64,000 nt of DNA. It comes from Lithospermum erythrorhizon. Lineage: Eukaryota; Streptophyta; Magnoliopsida; Boraginales; Boraginaceae. Below the pieces are notes generated by a model. The model did not search any database. It was not told the origin of the DNA and saw nothing but the letters and a program-made list of their open reading frames with translations. The translations under genes were made by a program, and so were the position numbers. This document shows positions 40,529 through 52,099 of this stretch, one piece after another. Numbering within the stretch: position 1 is the stretch's first letter; every line of letters begins with the position of its first letter. The stretch spans positions 186,001 to 250,000 of the forward strand of contig JADFUC010002334.1 in NCBI GenBank assembly GCA_019722365.1, in the 5' to 3' direction.

Positions 40529-42590
40529 TGTTTAGCGTCAGATGACGACTCGCTGCCGTTATGATACGGGATGAATGCTGGCTCTTCAGCTTATCTCGAG
40601 CTTAAATTGCGATCGATGCCATTTATGTGAGCAAAATTCGCGATTACCTCTGGACCATATCATATGTCCACTAGTTTCAAAATTTTTCTCTTTCTTTTAT
40701 TTTTTATTTTTGACGGAGACCTTGGCGGTATTTTTTGAGGTGTGTCTTAGGTAAATCTACATGTGACCCAATATCATATGACAGGGATTGTTAAATTAAA
40801 TTATCTTAAATGGCTAGCATATAACAGAGGCTGGCTCGATCAAAAAAATATTGGTAAATAAAATCGAATTGATCTCACAATTTAGTTTCAAGTTTTCGAA
40901 CTATATTATTCTAGCTATTTAATAAAATAAGTAAAAGTTCGACAAAGATCGATTCATCAACTATTTTAAGATGGGACCTACGGAGTATATGGAAATAATG
41001 GAATCATTGGTAAATGGAGGCACACAATTCCAGGCCATTGTCTCCTCCTTCGTGCGCGAACTCTGAGATTAGTAGGGGACTAGCAGCCTAGAGGCTAGAC
41101 TATATTTAGTTTACTGTTTGGTACACGTGTGGTTTGTTAACACAACCAGCTAAGCAAGCCTCTCAATTTTTCATAGTTTTTTACTAGCTACGTGTACGTC
41201 TCTCTACATATATTACAATCGATTCTCATGCAAATAATTGAGTTTTAGGTGTTTTATTAAACTAGATTAAAATGCACCATGATTGGAGATGTAATTGAGT
41301 TGTAGGAGTTTTATATACACCATGTTGGATGGATACCTAGTGGATCTTGTGAAATACCATTGTGGTAAGGTTGATAAAATATAATATTAATAAGACGGTG
41401 GGAGGGGGAGATAGAAGAGGTTACATTAGGAATTAAAAAGCTTTCGTCTAACTAAGGTAAGGCTCTCGTATAAGCGAAATTATTACAATTGAGGTTACAT
41501 TATGTATGAGCATCAAACAAACCAAATATCTCAATGCCTTATTATAATATAAGAGACTTTTGTTTAAGGAGTTTAGAGTCGAACAATACACAACCTTATT
41601 TATATGACAACATGAAAAATATTGAATCGATATTTCTTCGAAAGAATTTGGGGCGTCATCAAAAATCTTTGAGCTTGTCCCTTGAAAAAATGCTTTAATC
41701 ATATGTCCAGGTATGCAAGTTAAAACAACATGGCGCTCAAAAAGCGGCATTCAAGTCATTATCTTGTTTTTTTCATGCTTTTTTATCTATTTCACCCCGT
41801 ATTGATTTCGTACCTAAAAATACTACTAATGTCGCCTGACATATATTCATTGAGTTAAATATCGATCAAAACATATCTACAAACATACATAAAATCAAAT
41901 GTAGCTAGATAAACATTATATTTTATCCCAGCATCTGTCAAGTCAAATATAACTAAACATACATTTATCAACATATATCAAGTAAAAATATAACTAAACA
42001 AACATGTCTGATATCTAACAAACTAATAGTTTGAGACCATAATACTCGAGTTACATTTGTCTTCGCGACATACTGTCGAAGAAACTCTTCGCCGCTATAT
42101 AATGATCTTTGCGGTATCTGTTGTATAGATAATTAAAATCCCGTCTTGAGCATTGAGTAGTAATTACGTCATCCATGAAAACTTCATCGCACCGATGCTT
42201 GATAGTATTGAAAAATTTATATACTTTCATAACTTTGACTTTTAATTAGTATCAATATTCATATATTTAAAAAATGACTTACAGCTAAAGAAAGAGTGGT
42301 AGTGCGGATTCACAAAATGTCTTCCATAAACAAAGCGAGGCTAGAATCCTTGATAGGCTCTGTCGGATCTTGTTTTTGAAACTAGATAGAATCATTCAAA
42401 ACAAAGTTATAATTTACATGTAATAGTATTCAAATGATTGTTCTTTAGAAAGTTCAAATATCTCTCACTTGTTAACTTGATAGTTTGTGGCTCAACTTCG
42501 ACTTGAACTACTTTATTTTTTTGGTAGCTCGATAGGTAATATAACACTAAAAAATAAACAAATTCATAAGATAATAAAAATAGGTAATAT
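40529..42590. other. AT-rich region, possible part of a decayed transposon
   Basis: No recognised gene. On minus, a coherent but short frame at about 42040-42200 reads HRCDEVFMDDV.. RRDFNYLYNRYRKDHY. With the Ulp1-like text upstream (42650-42950) it may be the C-terminal half of the same decayed transposon protein. An unrecognised 100-codon minus ORF is at 41448-41750. Confidence 0.3.
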
Positions 42591-42649
42591 ATATTATTGT
42601 TAATAATCGGATGAATAAATGTTGATTTTTTACAAAATCAATTTCGATC

Positions 42650-42950
42650 ATATAGATTGTGATGTCTTTGTAGGATCCATATAATATATTCATTCTTTAA
42701 TTGTTGATGGTAACCGATACCCAATGATGCTAAAATTTACTTGATGATCTTAATTAGTATTGGAAATATTTATACTAACGTGATTGTCTATTAGCTCGTA
42801 TATCTGAAAATATTAGCTTCTGTAACCCGATGTTATATGGTATGGCTGTGATGATCTTGTCCGCCGTATTTTTGTAATATATCCACCAAATGAGTATCCT
42901 CAAGCTGCATATGTGGAGAGACAAAGAAGAACCTACTCGATACTATATTT
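42650..42950 (-). pseudogene. Possible Ulp1-like (C48) peptidase remnant of a transposon
   Basis: On minus, FFVSPHMQLEDTHLVDILQK is followed, after shifts, by HWVSVTINN and a block readable as YYMDPTK, reminiscent of the HW..V......YYMDP catalytic His/Asp layout of Ulp1-type domains carried by many plant Mutator and CACTA elements. Frames shift at least three times, and the later Cys box is not recognised. Tentative. Confidence 0.3.
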
Positions 42951-43780
42951 GTGTTGCTTTGTTGTTCACCCTCATTGACCAAATACACATCACACAAGTA
43001 TCTTCGATAGTGAATATATTAGTAACTACATATTTTAAATAGATATGTGAAACAGTAGATAGAATATATTATTATTATTACCTTGTGTAAAGACATATAG
43101 TAGAAGCGCCTAACGGCTGCGTGTTATATGATCTCTTTGGCGTTATCGAAAGAAACATGATCGATGAAAGCGACACCCTAAAACGACTCAGACATTGAAA
43201 CAACAAACGAATCATCTCTTTGAACATACGCGCACAAAGAAGAAACCATGATGATGAATAGGGCGGTATGCGTTTTACGCCTATTTATTAAACACGATCC
43301 GATCCAACCTTAAAATATGATGATGAATCACGAGCAATCACTTGAACTCTCTCATTACCTAAAGGAGAAATCATTATAAACAAGACCCGATTAGACAATA
43401 TTAATAATTAAATCAATGTGCCCATATCAGCACTTAAACACAACTTCAATATATGTCATCGGTAACACATGCTCTTTTATAGAAATCACATATTGCATCA
43501 ATATGCCCATATCACATAAGCAGCGATTATATATCACATGATGTGCCCCATCAGTATATAGAAATTATGATACTAATGATAAAAGTATTAAAAACATAAA
43601 ATTATGACACTAATGATAAAGTATTAAAAGCATTACCTTTGGAATCGCATCGAAGGGGAACAAAAGTAGCAGGACAACTACCTTAATTAGAAGCTCGGCC
43701 TATGGGAGAAACATGAACACGAGATCCTGGGTCTTTTTGTCTAATCCTTTGGCGAGATCTGACATGGGTGATTAAATGCA

Positions 43781-44785
43781 TTTGGAAATCGTGAGGTGAT
43801 TCACTTTTTTTTATTATGCCAATTGCGATAATTGTGTATGCAATTCATTTACGGTTTGGTTAAATGAAGTTACTAGAACTTAGTGTTCACCTTAGTATTG
43901 TATATTACTAGTGTGGGTTTCTACATGATAATTTAAGGGGAGGTTATGAGGCGGTCCTTAGATCTTTTCATTAATCCTTATAATAATAATGGTGGTCAGT
44001 GTATTATTATCTGTTTACTATTATACGGCGCAGAAGATCATGTACTTGTCTGATGATGTTAGAATATTTGTGGAATGAAATTAAAAGCAGACTTGTATAT
44101 TGAGAGATAATTCCTCGATATTCATATATTTGTTAAAATATATATTGATGAATATCGGTGGCTAGACTTCGTTTAGATAAATTAAGCCGGTTGAAATCGT
44201 GAATAACTGGTAAGTTATTAAAGTGATTAAGATGTATTTTAATTGACTTGTTAAGTTAATTAAATAGAACAAACTTTAAAAGCTAGTAACTTTCGTTATT
44301 TAATTAGAAGCTCATAGGTCTAATTAAACTATAGAAATTCAAAGCGTTCTTAACGAGTTGGCTTAGCAGTGGAATTTGGAAACGATATTTAAGGAAGGGA
44401 TTAGGTTTTTATCAAACTATCATGAAAAAAAACTGGCCCATCTCTCTAAACTAACCGCCCACTCCCGAAATTGGAAGAGTTTTTAACTTTTTGATTTTAT
44501 TAAATGCTTCAATACAGCAGTTGATCTTCGATTGGTTTACTACTTGGTGGTAATGGCTCTGAGAACTTGTCATTCACGGTGAACAAAGGAGAGGACATTG
44601 AAGGGGGCATTCACGTGGGGTTGCTTGTGTGGTTTTGCAGGTTAAATTAGGCCAGTTCTTGATGCTTAAAATTCTTTGTATTCGTACATGCGTATTTTTA
44701 ATGTTTAGATTAATATACATCATTTGAGGATCGGGATGTATGAATTGGTGTTTATCGAATGGTCATCTTAGATTATAATCTTCGC
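43781..44785 (+). repeat. Outer direct repeat, left copy (probable LTR)
   Basis: About 1 kb that matches 60722-61720 in the same orientation with many small indels. Shared landmarks: GCGATAATTGTGTATNC, ATTCATTTACGGTT, GGTTATGAG, TATAATAATAAT, TTTTAATTGAC, TTCGTTATTTAATTAGAAG, AAGGGATTAGGTTTTT, GCCGCCC, AGAGGACAT, GGGATGTATGAATTGGTGTT. Composition and the TTAGGTTTTT..CCTC..CCGCCC block look like a retroelement promoter/R region. If LTRs, the outer element encloses the Tat-like element. Confidence 0.6.
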
Positions 44786-45643
44786 TTCTTTTCCGTTTGA
44801 ACACCAAGCTGGGTCAATCGATGGACATCGAGAATCACCAAAGATAAAGATACCAAATTAACTTTCTAAAATAATCCTTAACTTTTGTGACCCATGACCG
44901 GCTGTAGAACTTCGTGATACTCCTTAACTGCATTGTTTTGCCAATATTAGTAAAGACCACGACAAAGCAATTCCTCGAGATTGTAAGTGCAATATATTCT
45001 TGTAAATAGAATTTAGATTAGTTAAAAAAAAACATATCTATAACTTTCACCAAATTAAATTTGGTCAATTATAGAACTTCTTGTTTCATCTCGACCCTAC
45101 ACACTTTATCATCGATCTTCTCATTTTTTGTCTTTCTAGCTTCCTTCCAAGATTAAAGTGTAAGCATTAAATAAGAAAATTAGGTAGCATAATAATTCAT
45201 TCTTATTTAGTATATTATATCAACAGTTTGGAGAATTTTTTTCTTCACTATGAACGTCAATGTAGGAAATCAATTTGTTTGAAATAAACCGGTGTGTTAT
45301 TATTATCAATCGTGATGTATTATTGGGGCTTGTAATGAGTAGTTCAACATTTCCATGATTGAATTACTTTGCTGGTGGTGAAGCAACTACAAGAGCACTT
45401 TGGATCATCATAATGATCAATCATGAATAATGAGACAAAATGGTGGAGCAATATGCAACCCCCTCCCCTGTCCAACCTGGTGGTCCAAATCTATGATGTT
45501 TAGTTCAAAACGTATACACTACATCTTATTTATAGTAATTACTCCAAAAAAGAAATGAAACATGAATTATGGATAATGGATATACATGTGAACCTAACAT
45601 CATGTTTGAGATGTTGTAATAAGAATTAAGCTCTTTTGGCAGA

Positions 45644-45751
45644 CTAGTCAGATTCCAAACCCAAACCATCCATAACAAAAGGACGCTTGAGCTTGACACC
45701 TCCATAGCAGTATTGCACACCTTCATCTTTCAACATCACAAACATGCGCAC
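45644..45751 (-). CDS. Unrecognised terminal exon
   Basis: After an acceptor CATGTAG the minus strand reads 35 codons to a TAG: VRMFVMLKDEGVQYCYG, then GVKLKRPFVMDGLGLESD. The text is protein-like (balanced, no low complexity). A second candidate exon lies just upstream, about 45842-45923, reading SQFKYEIPLPTLQYVVNCFR before a stop or donor (GATGTAAGG). I do not recognise the family. It may be the end of a decayed gene or gene fragment captured by a transposon. Confidence 0.35.
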   Translation of the reverse strand: MRMFVMLKDEGVQYCYGGVKLKRPFVMDGLGLESD

Positions 45752-46089
45752 CTACATGATACCAAATGTTTGTTTATGTCATTTAATGATTATGCAAATT
45801 TCATCACGAAAGAGAAAACGTCAATTAATTTGAATATAACCTTACATCGAACGCATCAAGCAAATGGACCCCGGAAACAATTGACAACATATTGTAAAGT
45901 TGGCAGAGGTATTTCATATTTGAATTGGGACTAAATGATCATATATGATGCCCATAATCGAAGTCGAAGCAAGTAAACCTTAAGTAATGCGAGTGTCCGA
46001 ACTCTGAAGGTTGTTATTTTTGAACCATCCATAGTTAAAGATTCAATTCAATACATGGTCGAGATTATTATTTGGGTTAATGTTAGAGT

Positions 46090-47430
46090 CTGATCATTAT
46101 GTTTACAAAATGTTCGTCAATCGCTTTTTATGTTTGGCAGATTCGGAGTTGATCGGCTTATCTTTAAAAATGTTCGTCGTCCGCCGTTACATCACGTAAG
46201 GAACGCGTGAACGGTATAGGCGTTTTAGATGCTTCGTAATCGAATGGGTGATCGTGGGCTTTTTCAAGATAGGTGATCAGAGCGATTTGAAGCATGGGTG
46301 ATCGGCCCCGAAAAATATTAGATAAAGCGTATGTGATTATTTGGTAACGATAGCGGAATATAGGTAAACATAGCAGACTAATTTAGTCAATTTCATATTT
46401 AAGCGTTCTTAATGTTGGTCTTATTGTAACATTTGATACCCATTTTTCCCCCTGATTTTTATTCTGCTCTCGGATGTCAATTTATGAAATAATTTTTCAT
46501 ATCAATGCGTAACCAAATTGGGCTTCACCAAATTCTTTATACTTTTATTTTATTTCTCGTTTTGCGATACCGAAAGCGAGTCATCTTTAGTTTGAGTTGA
46601 AGATTGTCTCGCTCTGAATGGGTATGCAGAGAGATATGAGAAAAGCGAGAAATGGGGCCGAGAAGAGAGTTATAGAAGCTTGAGGTGGATTATAATTAAA
46701 AAGTATCGTGCTTTCCATCCCTCGTCACAACTTTACTATGATACTCAAATTGTAAGCTTTTCGCGCAACCACGATCCAAATCGGTCGCGCCGTGGAGTAA
46801 ATGCTTGGTTTAATTCAAGATTCGTTCAATGACTATCTTCCCAATTTCGTTATGTATGGTCGCACATGGGAGTTAGAGTTCGGATAAATTTCACAAAGAT
46901 GCTTATTTTTAACTTTATTTTGGTGGAGTTCAATATTCGGTTGAGATGAGGTTTGAATTGAAAAAGATGAAGATGGTGATTAATTTACTAATTTGTGAAA
47001 GAAATTGAGGCGAAATTGTAATTAGGGGAGAAAAGAAGGTGTCGAAATGTTATAAGAGAAGTATTTTGGGTGTTAATAACATTTAAATATTGAAATGCAC
47101 AAAATTACCTTTCTTCTCATTTGCTCCCAATATTTACAGTCGATCACTATGTGTTCCCGATGTTTTCCGATTGATCGCTTTTATATTCGGCTTGAAATCG
47201 CGATCGTCGGCTATCTTTGAAAAAGGATTCGGTCGTCGCCCCGTTAGATTAAAATTAGAAAGACAAAATGCCGCTTACTAAAAGTCCGTGTTCAGCATTG
47301 TGAGAATCAGTGATCGTGAACGTTTTAAGATAAGGTGATCATTTAGTACCTGGGTGATCATTAGAAAGCATCAGCAGCATGGGTGATTCTTGCGATGTAG
47401 ATGTACCCTTATTATTTACTATGTTTAATG
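46090..47430 (+). repeat. Pair of related repeat blocks, 46090-46330 and 47125-47430
   Basis: Both blocks carry GATCA(T)TATG, GATCGCTTTT, TATGTTTGGC or TATATTCGGC, CGATCGTCGGCTATCTTTGA-type text, then several GGGTGATCRT words (GGTGATCAGAGCG.., GGTGATCATTTAG..). They are in direct orientation about 1 kb apart with AT-rich DNA between. Such GTGATC-rich blocks recall the ends of plant non-autonomous DNA elements, but no clean termini were found. Confidence 0.4.
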
Positions 47431-47554
47431 ATACACTTTCTGGCTTGTAGGCATTGAAATACATACAAATAGAAACTCATCAATTTAGGAGTGGTTTCTT
47501 TTGCTCTATCAATTGATTAACTAATTCATATTGAATATGTCAAACTATTTGAAA

Positions 47555-48160
47555 TGATTATTGATATGAACCAATATTTGATTCTAGTATATATATCCAA
47601 ATATAATTCAATGGGGGCCCAGTCGTGGGGAATAGCGATCATCGAGGGCTTGTCGATAAAGAGCGCGTAATTTCTGAATGATAATGGCTTGTCTTTATCC
47701 CAGGAAGCGCCAAGCTTTGAGGTATCTGCATAAATAAATGAAAATTTCAAGTTTAGAGTATCTTTAAAAGCTATAACTTTCATCACTGCTTTACTGCTGG
47801 CGTGAAGCCAGGCGGCTTAAGCGTCGGGTGGCTACGATCGACTTGGGTCGTGGTCTAAGTACCTGTCCGTCGAGATCGGCTAGCGAATATCGCGGCGTGA
47901 TGGAGCAAGGAACGGCGTGCCGGGGTTATGCGGGGCAAGGGTAAGGCGATACCCCCGAACATCTCTGGGTCCTTTGCTTTTCGAGACCTCACCGGGCCCG
48001 AGCCAAAGAGCCGGCCCATTTCGAGGGAGGACCCGGTCCCTCCGGGTGAAGGCCGTCGAAGAAGCTTCGAGAGGGGTGGTGAGTGCAGGGCGAGGCCACG
48101 GGCTTGGCCTTCTTCCCAAAACACCTCGGGAAAAGACCATCGATTGGTTTTAGGAAATCA
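47555..48160 (+). repeat. 5' LTR of the Tat-like element
   Basis: Starts TGATTATTGATATGAACC; the partner at 58938 starts TGATAATTTGATATGAACTG. Both continue with TATTTG..CTAGTATATATNNCCAAATAT, GGCCC, GGGAATAGC, CTATAACTTT, a GC-rich half and an end near CGGGAAAA.GACC. The right half (47820-48130) is over 60% GC, unlike its surroundings, which produces several overlapping spurious ORFs. Confidence 0.7.
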
Positions 48161-48479
48161 TTTATTAGAAATCCCAAATAGTGACCACGGGGTTCTATTC
48201 TGTGATGCCATGAGGGCCTTCTTCCTTGAGTCAAAATCATCGTGGAGGAAATCGGTGAGTGGAGAGTACCGTCCGGCGTGGGGGCTTACCCGGCCAGAGA
48301 AAATCGGTCCCGGTCTATTAGAGGAATGCGCTTTGAGTATATCATGCATGAGACCATTCTCCGCTTCACGTCCAGCTAGTCTAGTAGAGTCCATGCAGGA
48401 CGGCCGGCGTAGGAGTGCGTCTGGCCAGAAACGCACCGGTGCCGAGGGAGCGGCTTGACATGGGGCAACGGTGAACATA

Positions 48480-49560
48480 CAAAGAATAAGGTCCCCAGCT
48501 CGAGGCAGCGTGCCGGGGGCAATAACGATGACATCGTAGCCAGGCTTCAATTGCAAGTCGAGGAATTAAATGCTAGACTAAAAAGACATTGCCACCACCG
48601 AGGCCTGCTGGCTTGTAAAGACAACATCACGTTCTCATGTCGTTTAAGACATAAGTCGATCTTTGAAGGGTTGAGAATGCCAAAAGTTGATAACTTTTTG
48701 ATGGAATGGGGGATCCACAATAACCATCTAAAGCTTATGATTCCTGATTGTCCTTTTAGACAGTAGAAGATGATGTATATCATAGAGAGCACTTTCAAAA
48801 AGAAGCATCGTGGGCAATATTGAGTGGTTCCACAAATTACCACGATTCTACGATTCTTTGTGAGAGCAGGTAGATGTTCATGGAAAAGTTCGGTCTTTCA
48901 TTAAATTATTTGAGGAGAGCGAAGAAGCATTGATGAGCTTAAAACAAAAACCCATTGGAGCGTTGAGGGAGTTATCTTAATCGTTTCCAAAGGGTGTTGA
49001 CTAACAATCCCTTGCATGGATGAAGGCATCCGTAGTTAGATGCTTTAAGTAGGGTTATAATTTGGACCGTTAAAGAAGGTTGGTATTGAGGCGGTGGCCA
49101 ATGTACACCCGACTATACCGATTAACGGTGAAATACATAAAGTTGGAAGAGGCAAGAAGGTCGTAGGGACAAGAGGCTCGACCCGAGGGATAAAGTCTCC
49201 GAGATCCCCCGGGGAGATCACAGGAGATGAACCTAAGAAAAAGCAAAACCTTAGAAGGTCTCCTAGGAGAGAGAACGGGAGAATAAGGCGACCCCAGGAG
49301 CCGGTACATTCCTCATATACCCCGTTGAGTACTACTGTGGGAAGGGTGCACGCCCAGATGGAAGATGAAAAAATATTGCCAAAACCTCCTGAGCTTCGGG
49401 TCCCAGCGAATCGGCGGGGATCGAAAAGCAATGCGTGAGTATCGCCCGTTATCTTTGTGAGGACAGCTCACGATAATTCCCCCGAGGGGGAAAGTCGGGG
49501 AAAAAGGGAGCCTCACAGGGATCTCGAGGTTGTCTTGTTTAATGAAAAACAGCAGAGAGG
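48480..49560 (+). pseudogene. gag of the Tat-like element
   Basis: Starts with a coiled-coil-like stretch (DDIVARLQLQVEELNARL), then MPKVDNFL, a gag core with WWF-like text (WFHKLPRF), FMEKFG.S and LKQKPIGALRE, the pattern of the retrotransposon gag domain PF03732. At 49094-49438 a 114-codon open frame reads the conserved gag tail (YTPLSTTVGRVHAQMEDEKI, then PKPPELRVPANRR), which in Tat elements comes just before the zinc knuckle. At least four frame breaks. Confidence 0.65.
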
Positions 49561-50418
49561 ACATTTAAAGATGAGGACTCGGTTGAAACTAGATAAATCG
49601 AGAAAGGTTGATTGGCTTCGTTCGAAGGTATGAAGGAGTGTTTGCATTCTCCCGGCTGGGAGTACCTTGGAGTTGACACTTTGAAATATCTTTGCTAAGT
49701 TACATTTGGACCTGTATAAACTGTAAAAGCGGAAGAGAGGAATTTATCTCGAAGAGAAAAAACTTGGCAAGTCGAGGAAAATGAAGAATAGATAAGCCGG
49801 GGAGTCGTTCGAGGAAGCTGCCCGATTCTCGGAGTGGATTGCGAAGAGATTCACGGTTTAAAGTATGCCTTGAGGGTTTCGTTCAAAAGCGACTAACAGT
49901 GAAGGCTGATGCGAGGCCGTGAGTGACGGGGGGTTGCTCTTGCGGCCCCAGTTTGGCGTAACTTGCAGAATGTGAGTAGTTGAGGAGATTAATGACTATT
50001 GGAGCAGGATAAAAGGGTGATTGTGGTGTCAAGAGTGAAAGCCTTGAGGAAGTATCATGCTAAAAGAGCCGTTGGCCCCAAAGTTTGATTCTTGGTATTT
50101 GAACATATACGCGACGGAGAGCGAACACACGGATCGCTCGTGGCCGAAACACTGCGAGAACGTCGTGGGAGTGCGTATAGAGCACACAGGGAAGACCCGT
50201 TCATGAGGAGATCTGGGCATCCCACGAGACGGAAGGGAAGATTGGAGGAGTCCCATCATCGGGTTCTTAATTACGAGGGAGTTACACGAGGGATAAAACG
50301 AGAAGCTCCGACTGCGTAGTAGGAGCTATAAATTCCAAATATTCCAAGATGAGTTATAAAAATACCGATTGGAACTCTTGATTTATTGTGTTTCGAGAGG
50401 AAAAAAATCAATCAGACA

Positions 50419-51470
50419 TTAAATGAAGTCCACGAAGGGGATTGAGGTCGTCGCGTAAGAATGGCGGCACTTAGCCTCCCAAAAGTATCGAGCGGAGTTA
50501 TTATTAGCCCATACTGTGACCCGACTCCTTAGAAATACGTCAAAGGTGTGTCTAAGTGTCCAAAAAATGAAAAGTTGGTTCCCGAGCTGACCCATTAAGC
50601 GAGAAATGACTCGGTCACTGCAGTGCCACCGTATGTGGGGCCGATCTGGTAGGCGATTCGTGAAACACACTACCAAATACAAAGATGTTGTTGTTGCTTT
50701 GGTGACTCTTGACAAGTGATGGGTGGAGGCGGTCCCGTTAAGGAACACACCAGCAGCGAGGACATTGAAGAGTTCATTTGGAAGAATATAATAACTCGAT
50801 CTGTGTCGAAGATATTGGTATCGGATAATGGACTTCCAGTTTGATGCCTCGTAAATATGAGATATGTGTAAATGTCTCGGGATTGGTGTATCGATTTGCC
50901 CAAACATATTATCCCTCGAAACAAAATGAGTCGGGTGGAGGTCGTGAACGAGACTATAGCTCGGAATCCAAGAAAAAACCTCTAGATATAGGGGCAAATA
51001 TTTATGAAGAACTTCCAGTCTTGTGAGTGCTTTATAGAGACGAAGCTCGCTTCGATACGGTGGGCATCTGATCGTGTTTGGAACAGTTGTGCCATTGAGT
51101 ATGTTTGCCAATAAAGCCGAAATACATTTCGGCAGAAAGAGAACAAGGGCGAATGAGAGAGTGGCTTGATTTCATTGATAATTCGAGGATCGAGCCACAA
51201 CATCGAGATGTAGAATGCAGCTGGGCATGCTTGACTCGGTTCTCGTCCCGAGGTTAAAATTAGGTACTTAGGTGTGGGGAGCTTGAGTGCTTTGAGACTG
51301 CTTGAGCCCGGCCGAACCGAAGAAAGCTTGAGGACAAAACTTCAAATCCTAAATGGGAAGGACCTTACATGATTAGGCAGTCGCCAGGTACAGGGGACGT
51401 ATGAATTAGAAACTCTCGAGCAAAGCGTCAGCATATGGCCAAGCCCAATTTTATAGAAAAATATTATGTC
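50419..51470 (+). pseudogene. Integrase region of the Tat-like pol
   Basis: Zinc-binding start (LNEVHEG, then KYVK..SKCPKN), core (WGADLVG, HTKYKDVVVAL, KWVEAVPLRN, ILVSDNG, LGIGVSI), then the integrase C-terminal side (VVNET..LGIQEK) and the pol end (NWEGPYMIRQ, then TGAYELET). Frames shift repeatedly, so the Asp/Asp/Glu residues cannot all be placed. A 230-codon ORF on the opposite strand is a shadow of this region. Confidence 0.65.
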
Positions 51471-51639
51471 TACAGAGAATCTCACAGTATGCTTTTATAA
51501 TAAACTTCTAAGGAAAGAAGACTTTTGTAAGAATGTTAAGTGCATGCTTGAAATAAAATTTGAATCAGTGAAAGATCTGAGAGGCCAAACATACCAGAGT
51601 GAAGAAGATCACTCAAAAGAAATCTAAAAACGAATAAGA

Positions 51640-52090
51640 TCATTTTTATTTCTCCCTGGAGAAAAACCGAATGTATGAATCACAGGTTAAATTGAATAAG
51701 ATCGATAGAGGAAAAACTTAATTTGACCGAAAAGGATAGTATCCAATCAATTACTCACTTGGTAACCTGTAGAGTAATAAAGATCGCTCGAGGTATAAAA
51801 ATGAATAAGATCATTTTTATTTCTCGAGGAGAAAAATCGATGAATAAGATCACTCGGGTTGATTTTAATAAGATCATTTGAAGGAAAAACTTTGGAGAAT
51901 TTGACCCCGAAAGGATGTATCCGGGATCGATGATTCTCTACAGGAGTAGCAATATCGGTGAATAAGATCACTCGAGGTATAAAAATGAATAAGATCATTT
52001 TATTTCTCGAGGAGAAAAACCGAATGGATAGGATCAACTCGGGATTCGATTTGAATAAGATCATTAAGTAAGGAAAAACTTTTGGAGAAT
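51640..52090 (+). repeat. 3' tandem array of the Tat-like element, left part
   Basis: Units of about 185 bp repeat GAATAAGATCATTTTTATTTC, CGAGGAGAAAAAYCGAATG, GATCACTCGGG, GAATAAGATCATT.GAAGGAAAAAC, TTGGAGAATTTGACC, GAAAGGAT.TATC. Two and a half units are present here; the same repeat resumes at 56290 after the Tekay insertion. Arrays in this position are known from Retand-type elements. Confidence 0.8.
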
Positions 52091-52099
52091 TTGACCGAA

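Noticed and set aside
41448..41750. 100-codon minus ORF
   Set aside because: No recognisable domain, no homologue recalled and no promoter or splice context; kept only as a note in the region entry.
47855..48556. Several overlapping ORFs of 80-176 codons on both strands
   Set aside because: They fall in the GC-rich half of the Tat LTR, where stops are rare; no domain, and the 3' LTR copy does not keep them.
50419..51111. 230-codon minus ORF
   Set aside because: Lies antisense to clear integrase motifs (KWVEAVPLRN, ILVSDNG); a shadow frame.
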